Source of the DNA: Massilia sp. H6
GTDB lineage: Bacteria > Pseudomonadota > Gammaproteobacteria > Burkholderiales > Burkholderiaceae_D
DNA: 64,000 nt
Assembly: GCF_024802625.1 (NCBI RefSeq)
Contig: NZ_CP103371.1
Location: forward strand, 1,240,001-1,304,000
Direction of reading: 5' to 3'
The first letter of the stretch is position 1, and every line of letters begins with the position of its first letter. The notes beneath the pieces are model-generated. The model saw only the letters and a program-made list of their open reading frames with translations. It was not told the DNA's origin and searched no databases. Of this stretch, positions 55,505 to 64,000 are shown piece by piece. A program made the translations under genes and the position numbers.

Positions 55505-56617
55505 ATGAAGTTTATCGACGAAGCAAAAATTGAAGTCATCGCCGGCGACGGCGGCAACGGGTGCGCCTCGTTCCTCCGCGAGAAATTCCGCCCGTTTGGC
55601 GGTCCCGACGGCGGGGACGGCGGCAAGGGCAGCTCGATCTACGTGGTGGCTGACCGTAACATCAACACCCTGGTCGACTTCCGCTACTCGAAAGTCCACA
55701 CCGGCAAGAGCGGCGAACCTGGCCGCGGCTCGGATTGCTACGGCAAGGGCGCCGAAGACATCTACATGCGCATGCCGGTCGGCACGCTGATCGTGGACCA
55801 CGTCAATGGCGAAATCGTCGCCGACCTGACCGAACACGGCCAGACCGAACTGCTGGCCAAGGGCGGCGAGGGCGGCTGGGGCAATATCCACTTCAAGACC
55901 TCGACCAACCGTGCCCCGCGCCAGAAGACCGAGGGCAAGGAAGGCGAGCGCCGCACCCTGCGCCTGGAACTGAAGGTGCTGGCCGACGTCGGCCTGCTGG
56001 GCATGCCGAACGCCGGCAAGTCGACCTTTATTACGGCCGTGTCGAACGCCAAGCCGAAGATCGCCGACTACCCGTTCACGACCCTGCACCCGAACCTGGG
56101 CGTGGTGCGCGTGTCGCACGAGAAGAGCTTCGTGATCGCCGACATCCCGGGCCTGATCGAAGGCGCCGCCGAAGGCCTGGGCCTGGGTCACCAGTTCCTG
56201 CGCCACCTGGCCCGCACCGGCCTGCTGCTGCACATCGTCGACCTGTCTTCGTTCGAAGACAATGTCGATCCGGTCAAGGAAGCCAAGGCGCTGGTCAAGG
56301 AGCTCGAAAAATACGACGAAGAGCTGCTCAACAAGCCGCGCTGGATCGTGCTCAACAAGCTTGACGTGCTCGACGATGCCGAGCGCAAGAAGCGCGTCAA
56401 GGACTTCGTCAAGCGCATGGCCTGGAAGGGCCCGGTGTTCGAGATTTCGGCACTCAACCGCGAAGGTTGCCAGGAACTGATCAACGCGATCTACCTGCAC
56501 CTGGAAGAAAAACGTCACAGCGAGCAGCGCTCGGAAGAGACCTCGATGACCGAAGAAGCACGCGGCATCTCGTCGATCGATCCGGAAGACCCACGCTTCA
56601 AGATCCTTGAAGACTAA
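55505..56617 (+). CDS. obgE: Obg-family GTPase
   Basis: A 370-residue ribosome-associated GTPase. The glycine-rich Obg fold ([31 protein letters not shown]) occupies residues 1-158. The G domain follows with [10 protein letters not shown] (G1), FTTLHPN (G2 region), DIPGLIEGA (G3), NKLD (G4) and SAL (G5). A short acidic tail ends the protein. Acts in 50S assembly and stress response. Confidence 0.97.
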   Translation: MKFIDEAKIEVIAGDGGNGCASFLREKFRPFGGPDGGDGGKGSSIYVVADRNINTLVDFRYSKVHTGKSGEPGRGSDCYGKGAEDIYMRMPVGTLIVDHVNGEIVADLTEHGQTELLAKGGEGGWGNIHFKTSTNRAPRQKTEGKEGERRTLRLELKVLADVGLLGMPNAGKSTFITAVSNAKPKIADYPFTTLHPNLGVVRVSHEKSFVIADIPGLIEGAAEGLGLGHQFLRHLARTGLLLHIVDLSSFEDNVDPVKEAKALVKELEKYDEELLNKPRWIVLNKLDVLDDAERKKRVKDFVKRMAWKGPVFEISALNREGCQELINAIYLHLEEKRHSEQRSEETSMTEEARGISSIDPEDPRFKILED

Positions 56618-57059
56618 GCTGGCCGGCGCAGTGCCGGACAAGCGCGCCAGCCGCTTCGGCCATATCGGCCGCGGCTGGCTGCGCAGCCAGTTGCTGCAAC
56701 TTGTCGCCACCGCCAGCTCGCTGGCGGCGCTGGTGGCAATGCTCGATCCCGACCGCATTGCGTCGGCGATGGGCGTGTTTCTCGTCGGCGTGAACGGCTA
56801 CAGCCAGTTCTACGCCGTCTACGTTGGCGTGCGCCTCGCTACCGCGTGGCTGGCATTCCTGGCAGCCAGGCGGGGCGACCAGCCCATCCTGGGCGACCTC
56901 ACCGCATTGTTCCTCCTGGCCCAGCCGGCCGGGCGCCTGGTCGCGGCATTCGCGATCGGGCTGCCGAAGGGGGTATTATTAGCAATCTGCGCGGTCGAGT
57001 TGTTGGCGGGACTTTCCCTGCTGGCCTTGCGGCCGCGAGGAAAAATCCTGTCGCCATGA
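56607..57059 (+). CDS. Small membrane protein between obgE and proB (DUF4345-like)
   Basis: A 150-residue protein with four hydrophobic helices ([76 protein letters not shown]). It is close in layout to DUF4345 proteins. The frame begins at a TTG overlapping obgE by 11 bases; a GTG at 56631 is the alternative. The stop overlaps the proB start (ATGA at 57056), so it is translated with proB. Function unknown. Confidence 0.75.
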   Translation: MKTKLAGAVPDKRASRFGHIGRGWLRSQLLQLVATASSLAALVAMLDPDRIASAMGVFLVGVNGYSQFYAVYVGVRLATAWLAFLAARRGDQPILGDLTALFLLAQPAGRLVAAFAIGLPKGVLLAICAVELLAGLSLLALRPRGKILSP

Positions 57060-58186
57060 CCCAAGTCCATCGCTCAGCACTCCAGCAAGCCTCGCGCATC
57101 ATCGTCAAGGTCGGTTCTTCGCTCGTCACCGACGAGGGCAGGGGCCTGGACCATGCCGCCATCGTCCGCTGGGCGTCCCAGATCGCTGCGCTGCGGGGCC
57201 TTGGCAAGGAAGTCGTGCTGGTGTCCTCGGGCGCCATCGCCGAAGGCATGCTGCGCCTGGGTTTCGCCAGGCGGCCAACCGATATCCACGAACTGCAGGC
57301 CTGCGCCGCCGTCGGCCAGATGGGCCTGGCGCAAATCTACGAGCACAGCTTTCGTGCCCATGGCGTCAAGACCGCCCAGGTGCTGCTCACGCATGCCGAC
57401 CTGGCCGACCGCGAGCGCTACCTGAATGCACGCTCGACGCTGACCACCCTGCTGCGCCTGGGCGTGGTGCCGATCATCAACGAGAACGATACCGTCGTGA
57501 CCGACGAAATCAAATTCGGCGACAACGACACCCTCGGGGCGCTGGTGGCGAACCTGGTCGAGGCCGACGTGCTGGTGATCCTGACCGACCAGCGCGGCCT
57601 GTATTCAAGCGATCCGCGCAAGGACCCGGCCGCGCACCTGATCGCCGAGGGGCAGGCAGGCGACCCGGTATTCGAGGCGATGGCGGGCGGCGCCGGCTCC
57701 AGCCTGGGGCGCGGCGGCATGCTGACCAAGGTGCAGGCGGCGCGCCGCGCGGCGCGCTCGGGCGCGCACACCATCATCGCCTGGGGTCGCGAAGAAGAGG
57801 TGCTCACCCGCCTGGCCGGCGGCGAATCGATCGGCACCCAGCTCACCGCGCCGACCGGCCGCCTGACTGCGCGCCGCCAATGGATGATCGACCATTTGCA
57901 TACCACCGGCGAAGTCGTGATCGACGCCGGCGCCGCCCAGAAGCTCACGCGCGAAGGCAAGTCACTGCTGCCCATTGGCGTACTTGCCGTGCGCGGCGAG
58001 TTCGGGCGCGGGCAGGTGATCACCTGCATCGACGAGAGCGGCAAGCAGCTGGCGCGCGGCCTGACCAACTACGCCAGCAGCGAAGCGCGCCGCATCATGC
58101 GCCATTCGTCGGCCGAGATCGAACGGATCCTCGGTTATGTCGAAGGATGCGAGCTGGTACACCGGGATAACCTGGTCCTGTTATAA
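57056..58186 (+). CDS. proB: Glutamate 5-kinase
   Basis: A 376-residue proline-biosynthesis kinase: [15 protein letters not shown] (ATP site), [36 protein letters not shown], and [14 protein letters not shown]-terminal PUA domain follows ([19 protein letters not shown]). Phosphorylates glutamate; feedback inhibition by proline is the family rule. Overlaps the preceding membrane gene. Confidence 0.97.
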   Translation: MTQVHRSALQQASRIIVKVGSSLVTDEGRGLDHAAIVRWASQIAALRGLGKEVVLVSSGAIAEGMLRLGFARRPTDIHELQACAAVGQMGLAQIYEHSFRAHGVKTAQVLLTHADLADRERYLNARSTLTTLLRLGVVPIINENDTVVTDEIKFGDNDTLGALVANLVEADVLVILTDQRGLYSSDPRKDPAAHLIAEGQAGDPVFEAMAGGAGSSLGRGGMLTKVQAARRAARSGAHTIIAWGREEEVLTRLAGGESIGTQLTAPTGRLTARRQWMIDHLHTTGEVVIDAGAAQKLTREGKSLLPIGVLAVRGEFGRGQVITCIDESGKQLARGLTNYASSEARRIMRHSSAEIERILGYVEGCELVHRDNLVLL

Positions 58187-58358
58187 GTCGAGCACACGCC
58201 GGCACTGCGTGTTGCCGCATGGCCACAAAGATACCTCTTGGCATCGTTCTTGGGCCTCTGGCTCTTGTTGCTGTGAGGTAAATTCATCTAGACTGGTATG
58301 CCTCGTGCGTATCGCGGGCCTCCCCGCATGCATGCACGTTACCCTTCGTGGACCAGTC

Positions 58359-59936
58359 ATGAAACTCAGCCATAAACTCCCCATCGGCTTTGCCGCCGTC
58401 ACCCTGCTGGTCGCCGCTGCCGGCTTCTTTGGCATGAGCCAGATGAACCACGCCGTCGATACTTACAACGCCGCCGTGATCCAGTCCGGCCACGCCCAGC
58501 GCGTGGAGGGCTTGCTGTCGCAGTTCCGCCTGCAGACGCAGGAGTGGAAGAACACCCTGCTGCGCGGCAAGGATGACGAGCAGCGCTCCAAGTACTGGAA
58601 GGCATTCCAGAAAAACGAGGGCGTGCTTGCCCGCGACGTCAAGGAACTGACCGCGGCCTTGCCTGCCGGCGAAGTGCGCGAGCTGCTGGCGCGGTTTGGC
58701 CAGGCGCACCAGAAAATGGGCGAGGGCTACCGCCGTGGCTTTGCCGATTTTACGGCCGCGCAATTCGATCCGGTCGCCGGCGACAAGGCGGTCAAGGGCA
58801 TGGACCGGGCGCCGGCCGAACTACTGGTGCAAGCCCAGGACACCATGGCGAAACAGACGGCAGCGACCGTGCTGGCGGCCGAAGCGGTCGGCAAGCGCGC
58901 CACGCTGCTCAGTTATAGCCTGATGCTGCTGGGCGCGATTGCAGCCGTGGTCGCCGGCGTGATGGTATCGCGCTCGATCACGCGTCCGCTGGGCGAGGCG
59001 GTCGAGGCAGCGCAAAGCGTCGCTTCCGGCGACCTGCGCACCAGCATCGAGGTGCGCTCGAAGGACGAAACCGGCCAGCTGCTGCAGGCACTCAAGGACA
59101 TGACCGCCAGCTTGCAGCACATCGTGTCGCAGGTACGCGGGGGCGCCGAGACCATCGCGGTGGCATCGAGCGAAATCGCGCGCGGCAACCTCGACCTGTC
59201 GAACCGTACCGAGCAACAGGCCGGTGCGATCGAGGAAACCGCCTCGTCGATGGAGCAGATCACGTCGACCGTGCAGCAAAATGCCGACAACGCGCGCCAG
59301 GCCAACCAATTGGCCATTTCAGCCTGCGACGTTGCCACCAAGGGCGGTCGCATGGTCGAGCAAGTGGTGGATACCATGGCTTCGATCAGCGACTCTTCGC
59401 GCAAGATCGTCGACATCATCAGCGTCATCGACGGCATCGCGTTCCAGACCAATATCCTGGCACTCAATGCCGCGGTCGAAGCAGCGCGTGCCGGCGAGCA
59501 GGGCCGTGGATTTGCGGTGGTGGCAGGCGAAGTGCGCAACCTGGCGCAGCGTTCGGCAACGGCCGCCAAGGAAATCAAGGGCTTGATCAATGATTCCGTC
59601 ACGCGTGTCAATGCCGGCAACCGCCTGGTCGGCGAAACCGGCGCCACCATGGGCGAGATCGTCACCAGCGTGCGCCGGGTGATGGATATCATCAGCGAGA
59701 TCAGCACCGCCAGCGCCGAGCAGGGCGCGGGCATCGCCCAGGTCAATATGGCGGTGAGCGAGATGGATAGCGCCACCCAGCAGAACGCGGCGCTGGTAGA
59801 AGAAGCCGCCGCCGCCGCGCAGTCGCTGCGCGAACAGACCCAGGCGCTGACCGACGTCGTTTCGGTTTTCAAGCTCGAAGATGCGCGCGCGGCGCGCAAG
59901 ATCGGGATGGGGTCGCCGGCACGCTTGAGCGCGTAG
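58359..59936 (+). CDS. Methyl-accepting chemotaxis protein
   Basis: A 525-residue Tsr/Tar-type receptor. TM1 is at residues 8-28 ([18 protein letters not shown]), a periplasmic four-helix sensor at about 30-185, TM2 at about 190-212 ([20 protein letters not shown]), then a HAMP domain. The signalling hairpin carries [20 protein letters not shown] and [20 protein letters not shown]. There is no NWETF-type pentapeptide at the C-terminus. The ligand is unknown. ATG 58359 begins a normal MCP N-terminus. Confidence 0.95.
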   Translation: MKLSHKLPIGFAAVTLLVAAAGFFGMSQMNHAVDTYNAAVIQSGHAQRVEGLLSQFRLQTQEWKNTLLRGKDDEQRSKYWKAFQKNEGVLARDVKELTAALPAGEVRELLARFGQAHQKMGEGYRRGFADFTAAQFDPVAGDKAVKGMDRAPAELLVQAQDTMAKQTAATVLAAEAVGKRATLLSYSLMLLGAIAAVVAGVMVSRSITRPLGEAVEAAQSVASGDLRTSIEVRSKDETGQLLQALKDMTASLQHIVSQVRGGAETIAVASSEIARGNLDLSNRTEQQAGAIEETASSMEQITSTVQQNADNARQANQLAISACDVATKGGRMVEQVVDTMASISDSSRKIVDIISVIDGIAFQTNILALNAAVEAARAGEQGRGFAVVAGEVRNLAQRSATAAKEIKGLINDSVTRVNAGNRLVGETGATMGEIVTSVRRVMDIISEISTASAEQGAGIAQVNMAVSEMDSATQQNAALVEEAAAAAQSLREQTQALTDVVSVFKLEDARAARKIGMGSPARLSA

Positions 59937-59947
59937 GGCGGGCAATC

Positions 59948-59976
59948 GGCCATCGAGGGCGTCGCCCTGGATGGCC
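59948..59976. terminator. Hairpin between convergent MCP and nth genes
   Basis: GGCCATC (59948-59954) pairs with GATGGCC (59970-59976), and inside it AGGGCG pairs with CGCCCT. It lies between two convergent stops. There is no strong T run, so the termination mode is uncertain. Confidence 0.5.
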
Positions 59977-59992
59977 TTGCCAGACAGTTTGT

Positions 59993-60694
59993 CTACAAGC
60001 GCGGCGGGTCCACGCGGGCGGGTTCGGCGGCCTGCGCGGCAGGGTCGTGCAGGCCGGCCGGCGGCGCAGTCTTGTCGCGGAATTCGCACAAGTCGGCGAT
60101 CAGGCAGTTCCAGCACTTGGGCTTGCGCGCCACGCAGGTGTAGCGGCCATGCAGGATCAGCCAGTGGTGGGCGTCGTGCAGGAAGTCGCTGGGCACGAAC
60201 CGGAGCAGCTTTTGCTCGACGATGTCGACGTTCTTGCCCGGTGCGATGCGGGTGCGGTTCGAGACCCGGAAGATATGCGTATCCACCGCCATGGTGGGCT
60301 GGCCGAATGCGGTATTAAGCACCACGTTGGCGGTCTTGCGGCCGACCCCGGGCAGTGCTTCGAGTGCCTCGCGCGACGCCGGCACTTCGCCGCCATGCTG
60401 GTCGACCAGGATCTGGCAGGTGGCGATGACGTTCTTCGCCTTGGTGTTGTACAGGCCGATGGTTGCGATATAAGACTTGAGTTCGTCCAGCCCGAGGTCG
60501 AGGATGGCCTGGGGGGTGTTGGCCACCGGGTACAGGCGGCGCGTGGCCTTGTTCACGCCGACATCGGTCGATTGCGCCGACAGTAGCACCGCGATCAGCA
60601 GCTCGAAGGGCGTGGTGAATTCGAGCTCGGTGGTCGGCCGCGGATTGGCGGCGCGAAAGCGCATAAAGATGTCCAGGCGTTTGGCGGCATTCAT
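59993..60694 (-). CDS. nth: Endonuclease III
   Basis: A 233-residue base-excision repair glycosylase/AP lyase. Helix-hairpin-helix LPGVGRKTAN with catalytic Lys120, and Asp138 in AVDTHIFRV, the same numbers as in E. coli. The 4Fe-4S loop is Cys-x6-Cys-x2-Cys-x5-Cys in CVARKPKCWNCLIADLC. It has a proline/alanine-rich tail about 20 residues longer than the E. coli protein. Starts 7 bases after rsxB with GAGGTG just ahead. Confidence 0.96.
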   Translation of the reverse strand: MNAAKRLDIFMRFRAANPRPTTELEFTTPFELLIAVLLSAQSTDVGVNKATRRLYPVANTPQAILDLGLDELKSYIATIGLYNTKAKNVIATCQILVDQHGGEVPASREALEALPGVGRKTANVVLNTAFGQPTMAVDTHIFRVSNRTRIAPGKNVDIVEQKLLRFVPSDFLHDAHHWLILHGRYTCVARKPKCWNCLIADLCEFRDKTAPPAGLHDPAAQAAEPARVDPPRL

Positions 60695-60701
60695 CGGCAC
60701 C

Positions 60702-61379
60702 TCACGCCTGGTCGGGCGGGGTGCCCGCCGCTTTCTGGCGGGCGCGTTCGATTGCGGCGGCGATGATGGCGCGCTTGCGTTCTTTTTCGGCCAGCTGTTC
60801 TGGTGTATTGGTGGCTTCGAGCGTCACCTCGCGCATCTTCTCCAGCGCCTTGGCCGCCAGCCGGGCGTCGTTCTCTGCCTTCTCGCGCTGCAGCCGTTGG
60901 GTGCGCAAGTCGTGCCGTGCGCGCGCCGCGTCGGCGGCTTGCTGCGACCAGGCGTCCCAGCCGGTCTCGTTCGTTACCGGCAGCATCGAGATGCAGTCGA
61001 CCGGGCAGGGCGCGACGCACAGGTCGCAGCCGGTGCACAGGCTGGGCAAGATGGTATGCATCTGCTTGGCCGCGCCCAGGATGGCATCTACCGGGCAAGC
61101 CTGGATGCACAATGTGCAACCGATGCACAGCGACTCATCGATAAAGGCCACCGGACGCGGCCGCTCGACGCCGTTGGCGGGATTGATCGGGATGACCGGA
61201 CGCCCGGTGGCGCTGGCCAGGCGGCGCACGCCCTCGATGCCGCCGGGCGGGCACTGGTTGATCTCGGCTTCGCCGCGCGCGATCGCCTCGGCATACGGGC
61301 GGCATGCGGGGTAGCCGCACTTGGTGCATTGCGTCTGCGGCAGCAGGTCTTCGATCTGGTCGGCGAGGGTCTTGGTCAC
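60702..61379 (-). CDS. rsxB: RsxB-like iron-sulfur protein (Rnf/Rsx electron transport)
   Basis: A 225-residue ferredoxin-type protein. An N-terminal 4Fe-4S domain ([17 protein letters not shown]) is followed by two bacterial ferredoxin motifs ([30 protein letters not shown]) and a Lys/Arg/Ala-rich helix. It lacks the usual N-terminal membrane helix of RsxB, and no rsxA, C, D, G or E is beside it. This is the stand-alone form found next to nth in beta-proteobacteria. It may act as a soluble electron carrier. The start is a GTG at 61379. Confidence 0.88.
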   Translation of the reverse strand: MTKTLADQIEDLLPQTQCTKCGYPACRPYAEAIARGEAEINQCPPGGIEGVRRLASATGRPVIPINPANGVERPRPVAFIDESLCIGCTLCIQACPVDAILGAAKQMHTILPSLCTGCDLCVAPCPVDCISMLPVTNETGWDAWSQQAADAARARHDLRTQRLQREKAENDARLAAKALEKMREVTLEATNTPEQLAEKERKRAIIAAAIERARQKAAGTPPDQA

Positions 61380-61528
61380 GGCGCGCGGGTGCGGGGAAAG
61401 CCGACATTATCCGCCAAAACCCGCAATGGTGCGAAGCGCCCCCGCGCGTGCGGTCAAGGTGCAGGAGCGAACAGACCGGGTGGCGTGCGTGTGGTGTACT
61501 GGGCCATCGACGCCAATCAGGAGCTCAC

Positions 61529-61876
61529 ATGAACAAATTCATCGTTCCGGCTCTGGTCGCCGCGGTACTGGCCGGCGGCGCCGTGGCCCAGGGACAGCAG
61601 CGCGGCGAGCAGGAAGCACGGGCACAGCAGCGGGTGAAGCAAGCGGTGCAGGGCCAGCAGGCGAACCGCTACCGCAGCGTGCAAGCCAGCGGAGAACTCA
61701 AGCGCGGCGAACAGCTGCCGGCACGCTATCGCACTCATCACGATGTCATCGAAAACTGGCAGGCCCACCATCTCACCGAACCGCCGCGCGGACACCAGTG
61801 GGTACAGGCGCAGGACGATTATGCGCTGGTGTCGATCGCAACCGGGGTAGTGGCGGAGGTGTTGGTAAGGCGATAG
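61529..61876 (+). CDS. RcnB-like periplasmic protein
   Basis: A 115-residue exported protein. Signal peptide MNKFIVPALVAAVLAGGAVA, a Gln/Arg-rich spacer, then an RcnB domain with LPARYRTHHDVIENW and RGHQWVQAQDDYALVSIATG. E. coli RcnB takes part in nickel and cobalt homeostasis; most relatives are not characterised. No metal pump is nearby. CAGGAG precedes the ATG. Confidence 0.85.
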   Translation: MNKFIVPALVAAVLAGGAVAQGQQRGEQEARAQQRVKQAVQGQQANRYRSVQASGELKRGEQLPARYRTHHDVIENWQAHHLTEPPRGHQWVQAQDDYALVSIATGVVAEVLVRR

Positions 61877-61894
61877 GTTTTTTACAGCCAACAT

Positions 61895-61926
61895 GAACAA
61901 GGCCGAAGCAAGCTTCGGCCTTGTTC
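61895..61926. terminator. Strong 14-bp stem between rcnB-like and phaZ genes
   Basis: GAACAAGGCCGAAG-CAAG-CTTCGGCCTTGTTC is a perfect 14-bp stem between two convergent genes, so it probably stops transcripts from both sides. Confidence 0.85.
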
Positions 61927-61950
61927 ACATCTTACGCGGGCGCCTGGCGA

Positions 61951-63186
61951 TCAGGCATGCGCCCGAATGAACTCGCCAATCTTCGGGCAAATGATCTCGC
62001 GCCAGCGGCGGCCCGAGAAAATGCCGTAGTGGCCGCATTTCGGCGCCTCGAAATCGCGGTGCATCTCGGGCGGGATGCCGCTGCAGAGGTCGTGCGCGGC
62101 GCGCGTCTGGCCGGCGCCCGAGATGTCGTCGAGCTCGCCCTCGACGGTAAACAGCGCCACCGTGGTGATGTCTTGCGGACGCACCAGCTGGCCGCCGACT
62201 TCCCAGGTGCCCCGTGGCAGCCGGTGTTCCTGGAACACGGTCTTGATTGTGTCGAGGTAGTACTCGGCCGGCATGTCGAGCACGGCATTGTATTCATCGT
62301 AGAACTGGCGGTGGCCTTCGGCCGACTCGTCGTCGCCCTGCACCAGGTGGGAGTAGAACTCGCGGTGGCTCTGGGCATGGCGGCCCGGGTTCATTGCGAT
62401 GAAGCCGGCGTGCTGCAGGAAACCTGGATAGACCTTGCGGCCGAAACCGGGGTAGTTGCCCGGCACCGAATAGATCACGGTGTTCTCGAACCACGCGAAC
62501 GGCTTCTCGAGGGCGAGATCGTTGACTGCGGTCGGCGACTTGCTCGGATCGATAGGGCCGCCCATCATGGTCATGCTCTTTGGCAGCTTGGGATCTTTAT
62601 TGGTAGCCATCAGCGAGATCGCGGCCAGCACCGGCACGGTTGGCTGGCACACCGAAATCACGTGCACGTCCGGGCCGAGCGCGCGGATGAAGTCCTGCAC
62701 GTAATAAATATAGTCGTCGAGGTGGAAGGCACCGCTCGACAGCGGCACCATGCGGGCATCGATCCAGTCGGTGATGTACACGTCGTGCTCGGACAGCAGC
62801 GCACGCACGGTATCGCGCAGCAGGGTGGAGTGGTGGCCCGAGAGCGGCGCCACGAGCAGCACGGTCGGCTGCTTGAGCGCGGCGGTAGCCTCGTCGCCCA
62901 GGTCTTTCTTGAAATGGAGCAGCTTGCAGAAGGGTTTTTCGAGCTTGGTGTACTCGATGATGCCTACCTCGGCGCCATTGACCGGCACGGTCTTGATGCC
63001 AAACGCCGGCTTTTCGTAATCCTTGCCGAGGCGGTACATCAGCTCGTAACCGGCGGCGATACGTTGCGAGAACGGCGTGTGCGCGAACGGCGACACCGGG
63101 TTCGAGAACATTTTCGAAGACGCATCCGCCCACTGCATCAGCGGGGTAAGGAAGGAGCGTTGCATCTCGTGCAATTGGTAAAGCAT
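61951..63186 (-). CDS. phaZ: Intracellular poly(3-hydroxybutyrate) depolymerase
   Basis: A 411-residue intracellular PHB depolymerase. The opening MLYQLHEMQRSFLTPLMQWA is typical. The lipase-box position reads HVISVCQPTVP, with Cys180 in place of serine, as in Ralstonia eutropha PhaZ1 (Cys183). LVAPLSGHHSTLLRDTV supplies the oxyanion region and KCGHYGIFSG the catalytic His near the end. It mobilises stored PHB. AAGGA lies 8 bases before the ATG. Confidence 0.95.
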   Translation of the reverse strand: MLYQLHEMQRSFLTPLMQWADASSKMFSNPVSPFAHTPFSQRIAAGYELMYRLGKDYEKPAFGIKTVPVNGAEVGIIEYTKLEKPFCKLLHFKKDLGDEATAALKQPTVLLVAPLSGHHSTLLRDTVRALLSEHDVYITDWIDARMVPLSSGAFHLDDYIYYVQDFIRALGPDVHVISVCQPTVPVLAAISLMATNKDPKLPKSMTMMGGPIDPSKSPTAVNDLALEKPFAWFENTVIYSVPGNYPGFGRKVYPGFLQHAGFIAMNPGRHAQSHREFYSHLVQGDDESAEGHRQFYDEYNAVLDMPAEYYLDTIKTVFQEHRLPRGTWEVGGQLVRPQDITTVALFTVEGELDDISGAGQTRAAHDLCSGIPPEMHRDFEAPKCGHYGIFSGRRWREIICPKIGEFIRAHA

Positions 63187-63445
63187 AGAGTTTTCCTTCG
63201 GGTAGACTGAGCGCGCCGCAATCAGATTTGCGTAATGCCTCAAATCAATTATAGGGGATAGTGATTTACTTGTGGAAACAGACGTTTTCACATCCCTGGA
63301 TACACATCTCCCTTTTAGCATAAATGTGCACGATTGTTCGGTGGTGCTTCCCACATAGCCGGAAATGCGTGTGCGACGGGCGCTCATTCGTCGCTATACG
63401 GTTACGGAACGTTGTATGTCCTGACAAGACTGCTGCCTTGACTAT
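63187..63445. other. phaZ upstream region
   Basis: About 260 bases between phaZ and the second IS copy. On the leftward strand a perfect TATAAT lies at 63253-63248, about 62 bases before the phaZ ATG, without a good -35 hexamer. I see no gene here. Confidence 0.4.
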
Positions 63446-64000
63446 GGCGCTGTCACCGTTGGCTATGGATGACTCCGAATACGATGCGAAGCAAGTGCTC
63501 GACGGAAGTGACCCGCCCGCCATCAATTGCCCAACGCCAGCCCAGGTAGTTGGGCAGCCAACGCGAGGCAACCCCGTGGAACCGCGCCAGCCATTGGCGC
63601 AAGCGCCGGTGGTAGGCATTAACATTTTGAACATGGATCGCGCCGCCCCTACTGGACCGGACCCGCTCGCCGGAGCGCAGGTTGACCGCCTGGTGCGCGA
63701 TGCCCAGCTGGCGGGCGAACGCACGGTAGGCGGCGTGCGAATCGGTGACCAGGAGTGCTTGCGGTGCCAGTTTCGGCAACAGGTGCCGCACCAGTTGGGC
63801 TACCTTCAGCGCGCCGCGTCCGGTAACCGCATCGATGGTCTGCCCACTGCGGTCGCGCGCGACCAGGATGCAGTCGAGGTGGCGCGAGATGCCGCGCAAG
63901 CTGGCCCGGCCGCCTCGCTTGCGTGGCGGCCGCTCAAGTGTGCGCGAGCCTTTTTGCGATTCCAGCAAAAACATTTCGTCGGCTTCGACGATGCCGCCGA
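63446..64000 (-). mobile_element. Second IS1595-family copy, incomplete at window end
   Basis: Begins with the 27-bp inverted repeat at 63446-63472, matching the right end of the element at 4397-5479, and runs out of the window. The outer octamer TTGACTAT (63438-63445) would be the target duplication; its partner lies outside. The copy is inverted relative to the first. Confidence 0.9.
63453..64000 (-). CDS. IS1595-family transposase, C-terminal part
   Basis: The last ~182 residues of a transposase close to the one at 4498: VEADEMFLLESQKGSRTL, VTDSHAAYRAFARQ, NVNAYHRRLRQWLARFHGVA. Differences are scattered, for example RVRSSRGGAIH here versus RVRFSKWGAIH, and SLRGISR versus SLPGISR. So the two copies are not recent duplicates of each other. 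The start lies beyond the window. Confidence 0.9.
   Translation of the reverse strand, partial: GGIVEADEMFLLESQKGSRTLERPPRKRGGRASLRGISRHLDCILVARDRSGQTIDAVTGRGALKVAQLVRHLLPKLAPQALLVTDSHAAYRAFARQLGIAHQAVNLRSGERVRSSRGGAIHVQNVNAYHRRLRQWLARFHGVASRWLPNYLGWRWAIDGGRVTSVEHLLRIVFGVIHSQR

Noticed and set aside
58187..58358. Sigma-28 (flagellar) promoter before the MCP gene
   Set aside because: A TAAA is present near 58278, but the expected GCCGATAA is absent at the right distance.

Overview
The window is GC-rich chromosomal DNA that looks like a betaproteobacterium of the Oxalobacteraceae, most like Massilia. The supporting signs are the conserved block ispB / rplU-rpmA-obgE-(small membrane gene)-proB with an adjacent tRNA-Pro, the neighbouring nth and rsxB genes, and an intracellular PHB depolymerase with a cysteine nucleophile. 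The genus is an inference from gene content and order; no 16S gene is present.

Layout. 1-3735: the end of an alpha-amylase-family gene, a YciI protein, and a tightly overlapping DUF969-DUF979-pcp operon. 3756-5716: a small lipoprotein, then a complete IS1595-type insertion sequence with a perfect 8-bp target duplication. 5734-16277: nucleoside scavenging. A leftward set (HTH-fused sugar kinase psuK, psuG, LysR) faces a rightward deo operon (purine nucleoside phosphorylase, deoB, deoC, double-length aldehyde dehydrogenase, deoA, cdd) that ends at a clear terminator. 16388-17192: a broken vgrG fragment split by a 106-bp MITE derived from the same IS family. 17193-19815: LytS/LytR-type two-component pair, small membrane protein, GNAT. 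19850-31890: reductive pyrimidine catabolism (RutR-like and MocR regulators, beta-alanine aminotransferase, mmsA, preT, preA, NCS1 transporter, dihydropyrimidinase, ureidopropionase). 31978-37948: MgtC-like gene, then urate/allantoate genes (a uraD-allC fusion, LysR, puuD, M20 hydrolase). 37952-48693: mostly exported hydrolases (an unrecognised 748-aa secreted protein, an S9 peptidase, a dienelactone hydrolase, an M16 peptidase) plus a two-gene operon of unknown function. 48867-53216: an anchored hypothetical, a large hybrid histidine kinase, and a lipoprotein with a 13-bp tandem repeat upstream. 53353-63186: housekeeping block, MCP, nth, rsxB, RcnB-like protein, phaZ. 63446-64000: the end of a second, diverged copy of the IS in inverse orientation.

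How it works together. From 5.7 to 32 kb the genes form an almost continuous route from nucleosides to central metabolism. Cytidine is deaminated by Cdd. Thymidine and deoxyuridine are split by DeoA, purine nucleosides by the PNP, and pseudouridine by PsuK/PsuG. The sugar phosphates go through DeoB, DeoC and an aldehyde dehydrogenase. Uracil and thymine are reduced by PreTA, opened by HydA, cleaved by the ureidopropionase, transaminated, and oxidised by MmsA. A partial urate pathway follows, with no HIU hydrolase or allantoinase inside the window.

Most unusual items: the MITE in vgrG with perfect target duplication; the two-gene operon at 43192-44888 whose first product has the His-Gly / Ser-Cys spacing of a clan CD (caspase-fold) cysteine peptidase and whose second has a propeptide-like segment; the uncharacterised DUF969-DUF979-pcp unit; the uraD-allC fusion; and a 30-bp dyad between the LysR gene and puuD.
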